Source: Pseudovirgaria hyperparasitica (taxonomy: Eukaryota > Ascomycota > Dothideomycetes > Acrospermales > Acrospermaceae). Taken from it: DNA of 64,000 nt. This document shows, piece by piece, positions 10,742-21,701 of this stretch. The stretch spans positions 686,045 through 750,044 of the forward strand of contig NW_022985561.1 of NCBI RefSeq assembly GCF_010093815.1, read 5' to 3'. The stretch's first letter is position 1. Every line of letters begins with the position of its first letter. The translations under genes were made by a program, and so were the position numbers. The notes below the pieces were generated by a model, which had not been told where the DNA came from, did not search any database, and was given only the letters and a program-made list of their open reading frames with translations.

Positions 10742-12535
10742 TCACCTAAGATTCGCAAAATCATCATCGCTGTCATCCAGCTCATCGCTATCCCAAGCAT
10801 CCTCCTCGTCATTCAGTGCCATCTCGATGAAGCGCTCAATCCCAGCCCTTCGCGGCGGAATAATTCGAAAATTCATACCCGGCAGCTCTCGAATCGGTAC
10901 TGGACCGCGCGCCCGGTCTGGAACGCGAACAGCAGGTTCGTCCTGCTGTCTGAGATGGAGTTCATTCAGGGCTTCAGCGAACAACTCAGCTTCCTGCCTG
11001 GCTCGCCCATGCTCCGGAATAACCACATTCTCATTCTGATCAACAAGTGCCTCCGCCTCCGCATGAAGATCTGCCTGCAACACCTCCAGGGCCGCAATCT
11101 CCGCCGCCCTCGGGCCATCAAAATGTGCGCCCTGCCCATTATCTCCCTCCTCCAGCTCCCACAACCGCTGGAAGCATGACGTACCCGGATTGTTGAAATG
11201 CTGATACGGATTCGCGGAGTCGAGCCACGCGGAGCACAAGTAGCAGAAATGCGAGCGGCACTGGAAACACGTCATGTGATTGCAGCCGTGTGTTTTCTGT
11301 ACAGGAGAGTTGCAGGTCGGACATGGAGAAGTATTGGCACGTATATAGTTATATGAAGCCTGTTCATCTTCAGAGAGCTCAGCAGCAGTGCGTGGCCAGC
11401 AGCGCACAAAGTCACCGTGCCAACCCGCAAGGCAGACGCGACAGAATGCAAATTCGCAGTCTTCGCAAATAGCGAGACGGTCGATCTTATTTGGGTCGTG
11501 AGGTGGGATGTCAGGTAGTGCTTGTATTTCATCTTCAGGTTCGGAGTCTGAGTCAGCGTAGTTGTCGAAAGAGGTGATCTTGGGGTATTTTGTTGAGCGG
11601 GCTGGGCCTTGACACCATTTGCGGGGACAGTAAATGGTTGTCTTGTCGGCCTCGATTTTCTTCTTGCGTTTGAGATTAACGTAGCGTTTCACGAGGGCGT
11701 TGTCCAAGGGAATCTGCAGGAGTTCGCTTGGTCCCAGAGTCCGCTGCTTTCGTTTCTTGGACGTAAGTTTAGGGTCTTTGCCACAGCTGGGATCCATACA
11801 CTTGACGCTCACGACGTCTCCTTCGTTGATACAGCTTGTATAGAAATCTCGCAAGCAGGACACACAGAACACATGCCCACAACGAGCCATTTTATAGCAC
11901 GAAGACCCTCTCTTCGGCTCGAGACATACTCCACAATCGTATGTGCTTTGCTCGAACTTCCGCCTCTTTGCTAGCTTGTCATAATCCAGGAGCATGAGCC
12001 GCATTGACCCAGGTAGTTCCATCGCAAGGTCTCCCGAGGCGAGATCAAACGCACGTTCGGCCGCCTGCTGTAGGAAGTCGATGTACCCGAACACAACCTG
12101 ACTATGCCCATACTCGTCCCAAAGTTTCTCTCCTTCTTGCTGTAATGCATTTAGAGTAGCTTGTGGGACCCACGGCACAGTAGCATGCAGAATGAACTCT
12201 GGAGGTACGGACTCCGGATACCCATGCGGAAGGGCGATGTCGAGCCGAACAGCGGGAAGGAAGCATAAATCATGAGTCTGCAGCTCGCTTCTTGAAGATT
12301 CCTTTCCTGACCTAGCATGTCCGTCGTCTTCTGAGGAGGGTGGTGTAGGAAAAACAGGCGGTTTCTCACCGTCTGTTGATGCGGGGAAGCATACTCGCAG
12401 TGGCGACGCAAGTTCTACTGGTATTTCGAGGCGCGCGCGAAATGGTTCTTTGTCGTCCAGTTCCAGTTCTGGAAATATGGCGGCAATCGAGGAGAGTTCT
12501 TCTTCGCGCTCCTCGAGCGCGTTGTCATCTTCCAT
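10742..12535 (-). CDS. RWD-RBR (RING-IBR-RING) E3 ubiquitin ligase, RNF14/Itt1-like
   Basis: 597 aa, single exon. RBR ligases accept ubiquitin on a cysteine of RING2 before passing it to the substrate. The N-terminal RWD domain (about 1-165) includes the PHGYPESVPPEF motif. RING1 starts at about 201 with CGVCLEP and RCGHVFCVSCL; the IBR follows with CEDCEFAFCRVCLAGWHG. RING2 has CPTCNSPVQK, HGCNHMTC, in which the first Cys corresponds to the catalytic residue in this class, and CRSHFCYLC. This RWD plus RBR arrangement is that of human RNF14 and yeast Itt1, which act on stalled ribosomes or translation termination. The C-terminus is acidic (DSDELDDSDDDF). The ATG at 12535 is preferred; an upstream extension begins only at a GTG (12619). 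Confidence 0.92.
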   Translation of the reverse strand: MEDDNALEEREEELSSIAAIFPELELDDKEPFRARLEIPVELASPLRVCFPASTDGEKPPVFPTPPSSEDDGHARSGKESSRSELQTHDLCFLPAVRLDIALPHGYPESVPPEFILHATVPWVPQATLNALQQEGEKLWDEYGHSQVVFGYIDFLQQAAERAFDLASGDLAMELPGSMRLMLLDYDKLAKRRKFEQSTYDCGVCLEPKRGSSCYKMARCGHVFCVSCLRDFYTSCINEGDVVSVKCMDPSCGKDPKLTSKKRKQRTLGPSELLQIPLDNALVKRYVNLKRKKKIEADKTTIYCPRKWCQGPARSTKYPKITSFDNYADSDSEPEDEIQALPDIPPHDPNKIDRLAICEDCEFAFCRVCLAGWHGDFVRCWPRTAAELSEDEQASYNYIRANTSPCPTCNSPVQKTHGCNHMTCFQCRSHFCYLCSAWLDSANPYQHFNNPGTSCFQRLWELEEGDNGQGAHFDGPRAAEIAALEVLQADLHAEAEALVDQNENVVIPEHGRARQEAELFAEALNELHLRQQDEPAVRVPDRARGPVPIRELPGMNFRIIPPRRAGIERFIEMALNDEEDAWDSDELDDSDDDFANLR

Positions 12536-12913
12536 ATCGCATCGGAGGTGTAGACGGCGGACCGAGCTTGAGGATGGAGGTAATGTTAGGTAGCGGGAAA
12601 GGGTCACACTCGTTCCCACAGATCATGGGTCACGCAGGTCTTATGTACGAATAGAGGGAGGTAGTAAACTTCGAGCTCGGTGGCAAGTTTCGATCAAGAC
12701 TGGTGTTGTATGTGACTGTGTCTTGCTCGTTGGTCTAATGCGTTCATCGGCAACGAGTCATGCTTTATGCGTTAAGCGAGTCATAAGTGGTTGATGCCTG
12801 AGGCATAGAATGCCCATGGATTTAGACTAGTAACGAACGTCGTACGTTGTATAACACGCTGCACGGCATCCAGCCCAATTACCATTTAGGGGACGCATAG
12901 AACACCCACCGTC
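12536..12913. promoter_or_regulatory. shared divergent promoter region of the RBR ligase and dolichyl diphosphatase
   Basis: 378 bases separate two divergent start codons. No ORF belongs here, so both promoters must lie within it or overlap the leaders. No binding site can be named from sequence alone. Confidence 0.45.
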
Positions 12914-13718
12914 ATGGAGGAACCGGCACTGGCTTCTCTCTCTTTAACTCATGTCAGCTATGTAAGTGCCAATCTCGTAGTCACCGTTCGGCAATTAATA
13001 CATCCAGAACCCCGCCGACTGGTACTCGTACATGTGCGCATGGCTCGCACTCACCCCTCAAGCACTATGCGTGGCATATGCCATTTTAATCTGGTCTACA
13101 CGCGAAGTCGAAGTAATTAGCATGTTCATCGGACAAATGGCCTGCGAAGGTCTGAACTGGGGCCTAAAGAGATGGATCAAGGAAGAGCGACCACAGCGTG
13201 CGTCCGAGTGTTTCCGCTTGCCCAAACGCCCAAAGAATTCTCCACTGATAAGCTCCTATACAGAAATGAATGGCAAAGGCTATGGCATGCCATCGTCGCA
13301 CGCCCAATTCGTGGCATTCTTTTCCGTCTCCCTATCGCTATTCCTCATGGCCCGGCATACCCCCCACCCAACTCGCACACATACACCGACATCCCTATTC
13401 GAGCGCGGGATGCTGTCGTTGACGTCCATTATGTGTGCTCTAGCTGTAGCATATAGCCGGGTGTATCTCAATTACCATACTGAAAAGCAGGTTTTGGTTG
13501 GATGTGGAGCCGGCACCGCTTTCGCCCTGGTATGGTTCGCCATGACCTCGTTCGTGCGATCGGAAGGATACATTTGGCGGATGCTGAACCATCCAGCGGC
13601 TGAGGCACTCAGGATCAGAGATCTAGTCATTGAAGAAGACCTTCCAGACTCTGGGTGGGCGCGTTGGGTAGAGCTCAAGAAGAAGCGGAATGGTTTGAGT
13701 GGAAAGAAATCAAAATAA
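12914..13718 (+). CDS. CAX4: dolichyl diphosphatase (Cax4/DOLPP1, PAP2 superfamily)
   Basis: Exons 12914-12961, 13008-13197 and 13264-13718 give 230 aa. The enzyme removes a phosphate from dolichyl diphosphate on the luminal side of the ER and recycles the lipid carrier of N-glycosylation. PAP2 phosphatase motifs are in order: KRWIKEERP, then GMPSSHAQF, then SRVYLNYHTEKQ. The opening HVSYNPADWYSY is typical of the family and forms across intron 1. The second intron (13198-13263, GTGCGT to TACAG) is 66 nt and open, so an unspliced reading would insert 22 residues between KEERP and GKGYGMPSSH, a place where relatives have only a short link; splicing is therefore preferred. Several hydrophobic membrane helices are present. 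Confidence 0.9.
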
Positions 13719-13946
13719 ATGTGATAATCACAGAATATATCAACAGGTACGGTTCAAAGACAGCCAGACAACCACCTATTATACGTCATATTCCTTGTCA
13801 CATTAAATGCATAGCAGCTAATGGTCATAAATTCCGAAGTGCACTGTGGGTATCTGGGGCATGATACACCTGATGCCAGTATTTATCACAAAGACACGAA
13901 TAGTTGAATCTGATTGGAAATTATTGAATTCAGGGAGCCTCTTGGT

Positions 13947-15416
13947 CTAGCCCGGCTCCTTCTGCAGCCTCCGTCCAAGTAGTGTATTCACAGTTCCACC
14001 TTCCGAGATCTGGGAGCTCGCTAATTGATCGAAAGGATCTTCTCGGACTTGAGCAGGGGTCAAAATTGCACCCCTTACTTGATCTGCACCAGCTTTATCC
14101 TCAGGAGGCACAGGCAGTAGAGGATCCGTGGAAAAGACGATAAGCAGTTTATCAACAACACCCCGCACGCTGTCCATATTTGGTGCAAGCTGTTCTGTAC
14201 CGATAGTCCGTCGCTATTATGTGAAGTCAGTCGAATATGAAACCCGGTAGAATGTCGTTTGGCACAGTGCTTTGGATGACCGGGAGACGACAAGACTTAC
14301 GAATGCAAAAGTGGTTCCTTTGAAAGCTTGATGATACACAAGTTTATATTCTTCATCACTCGCCGCGTCCTTGGCCTCTTGCTCGGTCTCAGTAATCGTT
14401 CCCTGCGCTATGACAGAGCCTGCTCTTGGTCTCTTCGTCTTTCGGCGCTGCTGAAAACCATACATGCGCATCGCAGCAAGGACAACCCTAGAAATCAGCT
14501 CGCGATTTTTCTCTTCAATGGCGGACTGCTCAGTAGAAATAATGCTCGTGACTCGCGATAACGAGGAATGCTTTTGTGGTCCTTCCGCTATACCTCGCCG
14601 GCTTGATGGTCGTGAGTCCGGTGCAAGGGTTGGTGATCTGGTGCGGAAGATGTCGCTAGTCACTGGTGTCCCACCGGCGCTGACAGGTCTTGTATCTAAC
14701 GAGGCTTTTCGCTTGTGTGATATAGAGACGTCATGCCGTGAGGCAGCAGCAGCAATACTAACACCGCCTTTCTTTTTAGCTTGCCGGCGTTGTTCAGTGG
14801 CTTGATCGAATACATTGTCAACGACCTTGCGCTTCTTCAACTCTTCAGCTCGTTGCAAAGCTGTCGGGCGTGGAGGAAGGAAGCAAGAATCAGCTTCTGC
14901 GTCTTGCCCGGCCTGATCCGTGTGATCTAGGGTGAAGATTTGATCTGATGATAGAGGTAGGGCTTTTACGACCAGTCTTGCGACGGGACTGGAGATGTCG
15001 CCATTTGGCAAAGAATCCGCCGGGCCACTTTCGCTATAGAACAAAATTTCAGTGATATGTGCTGCTGCCGAGTGTTGTTGATCAGACTGGGTATGTTCCA
15101 CGTGCGCGAGAATGCCAACTGGACTTTGCCCAATGAGTGATTTCCACCAAGGAGTATCATGTTCTTGGTTAGTATATTGAGCAGTGTTGACTAGCAAGGA
15201 GGCGAACCAATCCTCCGTTTCTATACATGATGTTGAAACACTAAAGGGTGATCCGGCAGCCAAGTACAGCGGAATTTGAGAGACGTCGACCACGGACAAG
15301 AAACTCAAGGCCGCTGAGGGCGGGAATGGCGCGTGAGGAGATGCAAGAACAATATCTCTGACCAAACGCCCAGAGGATAGAGTAAGATTTCCAGTCCAGA
15401 CATGCTGGTGATTCAT
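13947..15416 (-). CDS. Sld7-like DNA replication initiation protein
   Basis: Exons 15416-14301 and 14213-13947 give 460 aa. Sld7 binds Sld3 and helps load Cdc45 at replication origins. The N-terminal block resembles the Sld7 N-domain (VWTGNLTLSSGRLVRDIVL). The central part is Lys/Arg/Ser-rich and probably disordered (KKRKVVDNVFDQATEQRR). The C-terminal domain (IEEKNRELISRVVLAAMRM, then EYKLVYHQAFKGTTFAF) is completed by exon 2 (RRTIGTEQLAPNMDSVRGVV), as in Sld7 C-terminal domains. The intron (14300-14214) has GTAAGT and AATAG. The start is uncertain: the frame stays open 81 codons further upstream, with an ATG at 15650, but the family-like sequence begins at MNHQHVWTG. Assignment rests on recalled family resemblance. 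Confidence 0.75.
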
Positions 15417-15666
15417 AGCCAAGATGAGTATGAGCGTCGCAATATGAAAGAAGAGGGCCGTCGACCAAATTGAAGACAAAGACGTGTATGACCGCGCCTG
15501 TGCGTAGCCTGCAGCACGCGAACCACACCCGACGAACCGGAGCTTACAACCCTCCGCATGTCTTTCATAATTACCACCCAACCAACTCTTTATGATCAAG
15601 ATCGCGTCCATCTCTCTTGCACCAGGCCACCTCGTATCATCCGACGACATAGATGCCAATTAGGAC

Positions 15667-15951
15667 TTAGATCCCGTGCCTGAAGAAGCACATGAAGACC
15701 TTGTACCTGACCCAGCTGAAAGCGCCACCAACTTTGTCTCGTATCTTCCGCGTAGTGCTGCCCTTAGTAGGCTTCGACTCTTCATTTTCGTCTTCATTTT
15801 GTTCTTCAGGAATGCTTCGTGCGTAAAAGGACTGGGGTCTCGAACTGGTGCCCCGAGACCGGATGCTGCATGTGCCTATGTTCTTATATGCTTTGTTCGA
15901 AGGTACAGACTGTTCTGACTCGGAGTCTGGTAGTGGCCCTCGTGATGACAT
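15667..15951 (-). CDS. small uncharacterised basic/polar protein (94 aa)
   Basis: ATG-initiated frame of 94 aa, Ser/Arg-rich first half, acidic middle (EEQNEDENEESKP), and a basic aromatic C-terminus (SWVRYKVFMCFFRHGI) that could be an amphipathic or membrane-associating tail. Another coding-looking stretch lies just upstream on the same strand (about 16060-15980, acidic), so this may be the last exon of a longer gene whose splice sites I could not settle. Function unknown. Confidence 0.35.
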   Translation of the reverse strand: MSSRGPLPDSESEQSVPSNKAYKNIGTCSIRSRGTSSRPQSFYARSIPEEQNEDENEESKPTKGSTTRKIRDKVGGAFSWVRYKVFMCFFRHGI

Positions 15952-16893
15952 TTGGAGACCTTCAGAGTGGTTAGATATACCCTGAAGATATAGATTGGTA
16001 CGATGGATCCTGACGTTCTATAACTTCAGAATCGCCTTCCACTTCAGATTGGCAACAGAGCGGAACCTGGATTGATCAATGGGAATGTCTTTAGTGTACA
16101 GTGCGGGCTGCACAGAGCGTCTGTCGAACAATTATGCGACGTGAATAGCGAGCAGACAGATCCAACAGCTAATGAAATGCCCAGTATGGGTGCCCAGACG
16201 AGCCTTGTAGCAGTGATGATGACAGAGAGTAGGAGCATACGTGGTTCTCGAAATAGAGCGCGAATAACAATGAATGGCCGATGATTGTGAGGATGACCTG
16301 TAGGATCAAGGTCGAAGTAGAATGAGGTTAAGAGTATAGAGCTATTAGAAGGGCTGATGTGTTGATTTATTTGTATGTTTGGATCGGTATTAGTGTCTCC
16401 TTCCGCGACATGTTTGGGCCTATACTTCCTGATATTGAATGATCGCGACTTCAGAAAATAATTTTTGAGTTGATGTCCGGACACCGAAGTCTCTCGAATG
16501 GAATGCAACTGAACTGGGAGCAGCATGAAGAACTACTTTGAGTAGATACTGAGTACATCGATGACAGTGTTGTAAACACAGCATAGGAAGAGGAAGTGTG
16601 ATAAGTGGTCCTTTACCATGATAGCTTGATGCCTCAGGTGGATACTCGCAGCCACACACGTGACCAGTATGAATTAGCGTCAAATCAGGGATCAGGACGC
16701 GTTCCATCTTCGACATCCCTCGCATACAAAGAACTCGGATCATCAGGACCATCACGTCTATACCATTGAAGCTAGTATCTCGCACGGTGAACCAGCGCAT
16801 TACGTATCTGAATGCGTGTGTGTTGTGATACACCGAGTAGCAGCATGTACAGCGAGGTCGACGTACCCACCCCGTCTATCACAACCAGCAACA
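15952..16893. other. unassigned region upstream of the MFS gene
   Basis: A 160-codon minus-strand ATG frame (16526-16044) has one hydrophobic run (LLLSVIITATRLVWAPILG), but its N-terminal part does not look like protein. It may hold a real exon of the neighbouring small minus-strand gene. The segment also contains the MFS promoter. Confidence 0.3.
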
Positions 16894-18774
16894 ATGTTGC
16901 GAATTATAAAATCATTCGGACGCCATCAGGAAGACAGTCATGAGGGTGTATTGGTTCCTCTCGAACAAGTCCAAAGATATGCCAGTGTCCCGGGCGACGA
17001 CGAGAATGATATCGCCGACCCACGTCATACCGGTGCTGGTCAGCTGAAAGTAGCTGGGGACGACGATAATGACAACGACAATGCTCCTTTATTAGTGACA
17101 GACGGCGGTGAGAGCCTTGCACGTCTTCGCGCTGAGATTGAAGCAGACATGACTACGTCCGACTCGCAGACGACATACGACCTTAAATCGAAAGTGTTCA
17201 ATAAGGCAATCCAGGACATTGGTATGGGCCGGTATCAATGGGAGTTGTTCGCATTATGCGGGATGGGGTGGTTTGCAGACAACCTATGGATGGGAGGCTT
17301 GTCCCTTGTCCTACCGCGTATGTCGATTGAGTTTGGGATCGATGAAAACAAGGTCCGGTACACGACAATGTTCACGTTTATTGGCCTGTCGATTGGATCC
17401 TCGTTCTGGGGCATAGCTTCGGACATAATTGGCAGACGGCCTGCCTTCAATGCGACATTACTTCTCTGTGGAGCCTTTGGATTCGCTACTGGCTTTGGAC
17501 CGTCTTGGATTGCTACGTCTATGCTGTTTTTGTGCATGGGTCTTGGAGTGGGCGGTAATCTTCCGGTAGACGGCGCATTATTTCTGGAGTTTTTGCCTTT
17601 TGACTCAGGTCACTTGTTGACACTGCTTTCTGTGTGGTGGCCTGTAGGACAATTAGCTGCTTCACTGCGTAAGTCCTCAATCAACACCTCATTCCCTGAT
17701 TGCTCATCATTCTAGTCGCCTGGGCCATAATCCCTACGAGGTCTTGCGATCTCCAACTCCAGGCCTGCTTTCTGGTTAACGGCATCCAGCCCTGCTGCAG
17801 CACATCCGACAACATGGGCTGGCGGTACTTCATCTTCTCTTTGGGCATTTTGACACTCTTCATGTTCGTCTGTCGCTACTTCCTCTTCACTCTCTATGAG
17901 TCACCCAAGTTCTTACTCTCCCACAACCGCCAAGCCGAAGCCGTGTCCGTTATCCACGCCATAGCATACCACAATAAGTCACAGACATGGCTGACAGAAG
18001 ATATTCTCAACGCCATTGGCGGCCATCCAGAATCAGCCTCCAACTCTGGCCCCAGCGCAAAGGAGATAGGCATGCGTAAAATGCAAGCCTTCTCCCTTCG
18101 TCTCGTCCGTCCACTATTCAAAGACTCAAAATTAGCTCTATCAACATCCTTAATCTGGTTCATATGGGCAGCGTAAGTCCACTCTCGGCCCAATCGGTCA
18201 CCGGAATCTCACTAACAACTCTAGCATCGGCATGGGCTACCCCCTCTTCAACGCCTTCCTGCCCCAATACCTCCAACACATCGGTGACACAGACCCTGAT
18301 GACGCACCCGTCTCAACAAATACGGTCTATGCCGACTTCGCGATTACATCGATCGTTGGCCTCCCTGGCGCCCTCCTCGCCGGCTACGCCGTAGATCTGC
18401 GTTATCTGGGGCGACGCGGCACGCTAGCCATATCGACGCTGATTAGCGGTTTGACCATGTTTCTCTTCACGTATTCAACCAATCCAGGCTATCAAACCTT
18501 CTGCTCGTCGCTTGCCGCCTTCTTTCAAAATATCATGTATGGTGTGCTGTATGCCTACACACCCGAGGTGTTTCCAAGCCCAAATCGGGGCACGGGAACC
18601 GGGATTGCGAGTCTGTTGAATAGAATTGCGGGAATGTGCGCTCCGGTCGTGGCAGCGACGGTTGGTGCCATACATCCCGCCGCACCTATCATCGGGGCGG
18701 GCGTAGTGTATGTGGCAGCATTCGCAGCGATGTGTATTCTGCCGATTGAAACTAGAGGAAAACAGAGTCTGTAG
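16894..18774 (+). CDS. major facilitator superfamily transporter (SV2-like type)
   Basis: Exons 16894-17668, 17716-18172 and 18225-18774 give 593 aa. Introns are 47 and 52 nt with GTAAGT donors and CTAG acceptors. About 120 hydrophilic N-terminal residues precede the first helix. MFS signatures include the loop 2-3 motif WGIASDIIGRRPAFN and the helix 4 region LGVGGNLPVDGALFLEFLP, which resembles SV2-like fungal transporters. The second half has GYAVDLRYLGRRGTLA and YAYTPEVFPSPNRGTGTGIASLLNR, matching the PE-x-FPTxxRGTG motif of sugar/organic-ion transporters. Twelve membrane helices are expected, at the plasma membrane or vacuole. The substrate cannot be read from sequence. Confidence 0.9.
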
Positions 18775-18859
18775 GCTACCGAGTAAACAGAAGAAACATA
18801 ATCACAGCACCTAATGGTAACCAAAAAGTTTTAAGCTACACAACTAAGGTCACGCGTAC

Positions 18860-20173
18860 TCAATCAACAGCTCTGCCTTTGCCTTTATAATCATCAGCGG
18901 TAGCATAAAGATATGCTTCGTACCCTGCATCCACGAAGACGTCGGTCTCTGTCCTTGCCTCATCTTTGATAGGCTCAGATTTCACACTCGATCTCATGCC
19001 TGTACTTGATTCGTCTTTGATAGAATCTCCTTTGTCCGACTCTTCCTTCTCCCTTGACCGCCAACTGTCGATCTTATCTGACAATGACATGGACTCATAT
19101 TTTATAGGCGGACTCGAATTCCCAAGGATTTCGTCCTCGGATTTTACATCTGGTAAGGAACCCATGTCCATCTGTGGACTCCAAGCGCCCAGGGCTCTCC
19201 TCTGCTCACCCTCCCATCTAAGGCGATTCAAGAAGTCGGAAGTCCTCACCATATTTCTTATTGGTCGAGGTGGCCTCTGGGCGAGAATAGCGCGAGTTTC
19301 ATCATTGCGTGGAACATCTGGCCACTTGAAAAGCGTCGCTTTCTTTACAGGTGCAAGCGGGTCCTCGCTGCATGACTGAAGTACAAATATGACTTCTTGT
19401 ACCCAGTACTCGAACTGATCAGAGCTAAACTTGAGGCTATCCATGAGAATGGTACGGTGTATCCTGATTAATCGATGTACTGCGCAGGCCAGGCGTGGAT
19501 CACTCTTTTCATGATTAAACTGTGGGTAGCGTTTCGTGCGCCGGAACTCTTGAAAGACCAGCTCTGATATCACCTCCGGATGCTCTTTACTGTGTTTCCT
19601 AAGCTCTTTCAGCTCTTGCACAATGGCCGCCATCAAGTAGAAAGGAACACTGTCAGATCCGTCAGTCTCCAAGAACGCCGGGATGGGTAGTCCAGGATCA
19701 AGTTCTGTCACGCTGGAACGAAATTCTGAGTCTCCGGAACTCAGGTCTGTGGACAATAGCTGGGAAGAAGTGCGGTCCGCCTCCTCAGAATCGTGCCGAT
19801 CTTCTTCTTTGGTGGTGAGGCTAGGCTGGAAGACAATGAAATCCATCTCTTCTGATTCGATGGCAACTCTTGACGGGGTGATATGGGTGTCAATATCTTC
19901 TGATTTGCTAGTGACCCCTGGTGGGATGATGCTAAAATCCATCTCTTCAGAACTATTACATCGTTCCTGCTTAATGCTGGGGGATGCTTGCGCCGGACCA
20001 ATATCCTTGCCATTCGAATCGCGGATCTCATCTGATGTTGTGACAGTGAACTTTTGGACAAGGCGCAAACTTGGTGGACAGGGAGTAGAGTCAGCCCTCG
20101 TACGCGGACTAATGCCATGTTACCTCGACTTCTTAGTAATCTCGATAATAGATACTCACGAGCTGCTCGCCAT
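18860..20173 (-). CDS. uncharacterised acidic 420-aa protein with a 14-nt first exon
   Basis: Exon 1 (20173-20160) holds only ATG plus 11 bases; the intron 20159-20109 (GTGAGT, TACTAAG branch, TTAG) joins it to exon 2 (20108-18860) in frame. Without this exon the frame starts only at a TTG (20068). The protein has near-repeats of SEEMDF and ESEEMDF in the N-terminal third, many Ser/Asp/Glu, and several psi-K-x-E sites of SUMO-consensus type (IKQE, VKSE, IKDE). The middle (FYLMAAIVQELKELRKHS onward) looks globular and helical; DVPRNDETRAIL and PPRPIRNMVRTSDFL follow. It ends in KGKGRAVD. No family is recognised; a nuclear role would be a guess. Confidence 0.68.
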
Positions 20174-20930
20174 GATAAAGGTCGGATTCAAATCTAAAGC
20201 ACAGTGACTGGAGAATCTGACATAATGTAAGCAGTAAGTTTTTGCGCAAATGCACAAGGAACCAGTTGTACAAGACAAGCCTGGAATGTATAGCTTAATT
20301 CTGTGGTTTGATCAAATTGAGCGTTGAAAGCTGAACTCTCAAGCTCAGAGAACAGGTTTATGAATAGCGAATGTTGCTAAAGATGTGGAATTTTGCTTTG
20401 TAAACTAAGCAACGAAGACTTCTCGTAGATGGCGATAAATGGCGAGTTGAGATGCCGATGAATGCTAATGTGGTACACAATAAGACTTTGAACAAAGAAA
20501 CTGTTAGATTTCTAGGTGAGTGCGTCCGCAATTAGCTGTTCGCCATACTGTTGTATGTCTCTTGCGTTATGAGACGTCTAGCTGCAGTCGCTCCTTCGCG
20601 ATTTTTGGCAGCCCCCCGTATTCTACCTGGTATCAAACCAATCAGCCCAATTACCTTGGACTTGATAGGAGCTAGCTTAAGTGTCATTAAAAGTACGATG
20701 TATATATTACAAAGTGAACAGAGTAAGACACACATTTCCCCAATTTCAGTTTTATCGTTGCTCGACTACTTAGCTATACATTCGCGAGTACCCAAAATTA
20801 CAGACAAGTATCATAAAGAAAAGCTGTTCTTAACCATATCCGTGATCAGCTGCCATATTCAGCGAAGATTCCCACTGCATCCAAGCGGAGGTCCGTGACG
20901 GCTGCTCCTCATTGCAATGCTTCCCGGACT
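20174..20930. other. AT-rich intergenic stretch
   Basis: No supported gene. An open frame at 20551-20898 starts without ATG context and encodes no recognisable protein. Confidence 0.4.
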
Positions 20931-21701
20931 CTACAAGGGTATGTGTCCACGCTGTTCTGGTGTCATAGTTGGCTCTTTAATCGATTTGCGACCCACTGTT
21001 CCCCTTTTAGATCCTCTACTTGAGTGTATCGGAATCTGGGTGCCGAAGGCATTCGAATTGCTTCTACGCCTCGACGACGGTACTGCCGAAGAGATCAATC
21101 CACTTCTACCACTGGATGGCGGTACGACAGAGGATTCTCCCCTTCCGGACGTCTGTCCGCCGCCATATGAACTTGGAACCATAGAGGACAATCCTCTACC
21201 AGACATCCGTCCGCCGCCGTGTGAGCTTGGGACGATAGAGGACAATTCCCTCCCAGATAACTGTCCGCCACCGTATGAGTCTGAGACCGTAGAGTACAAT
21301 CCCCTTCTAGATACCTGTCTGCCCCCGTATGAGCTTGGGACGACAGAAGATACTCCTCGCGCACTGCGGACATTGTTGTTGATCGTACTGAGTCCGTCGG
21401 GTTGCGCTGAACCCCTGTGCCACATGCTTCCAAAATTTCGGCAGTCAGGGAATGGATCCGGCGCATAGGCCACTCGTACTCTCTGGGTGATACAGGGCGC
21501 TCCGAACGGTGTGGTTTCTAAGCAGAGATATCGCATTTTTCGAAATTCGGGAAGAAACCGGAGTAGGTGTCTTGTTGGTCTACAGAGAGCACAGCACTCG
21601 TCTGCCCTGATTAGGCTAATAGGAAGCCACTCTCCATTCAGGGTCAATCCATATGGAGGTGGGCCGGGGTAAGACACCATGCTATCGCCATAGGAGGACA
21701 T
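20931..21701 (-). CDS. repeat-containing 256-aa protein (20-aa repeats)
   Basis: ATG-initiated minus-strand frame. Residues 1-105 are unique, Cys- and Arg-containing (ADECCALCRPTR) with a PGPPPYG segment near the start. Residues about 110-210 hold five imperfect 20-residue repeats of the form SGRGLSSMVPSSYGGGQT. The tail is Ser/Arg-rich. No signal peptide or domain is seen. The plus strand over the same DNA is also open for 183 codons and reads repeated PPPYEL units, so the coding strand is not certain. The minus strand is preferred because it is longer and has an ATG with a unique N-terminal part. Confidence 0.5.
   Translation of the reverse strand: MSSYGDSMVSYPGPPPYGLTLNGEWLPISLIRADECCALCRPTRHLLRFLPEFRKMRYLCLETTPFGAPCITQRVRVAYAPDPFPDCRNFGSMWHRGSAQPDGLSTINNNVRSARGVSSVVPSSYGGRQVSRRGLYSTVSDSYGGGQLSGRELSSIVPSSHGGGRMSGRGLSSMVPSSYGGGQTSGRGESSVVPPSSGRSGLISSAVPSSRRRSNSNAFGTQIPIHSSRGSKRGTVGRKSIKEPTMTPEQRGHIPL
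21121..21420. repeat. 60-bp tandem repeats inside the repeat protein gene
   Basis: About five imperfect copies with a 60-bp period (for example GTCCGCCGCCATATGAACTTGG recurring near 21150, 21210, 21270 and 21330). The period is a multiple of three, so the copies keep frame on both strands. The copies have diverged at all codon positions. Confidence 0.75.

Noticed and set aside
16044-16526. 160-codon minus-strand ORF with a hydrophobic run
   Set aside because: The N-terminal half does not look like protein and no splice connection to a neighbouring gene could be fixed.
20917-21468. Plus-strand gene with PPPYEL repeats
   Set aside because: Shorter than the minus-strand frame, and the open frame is expected from a 60-bp in-phase repeat; kept only as a finding.
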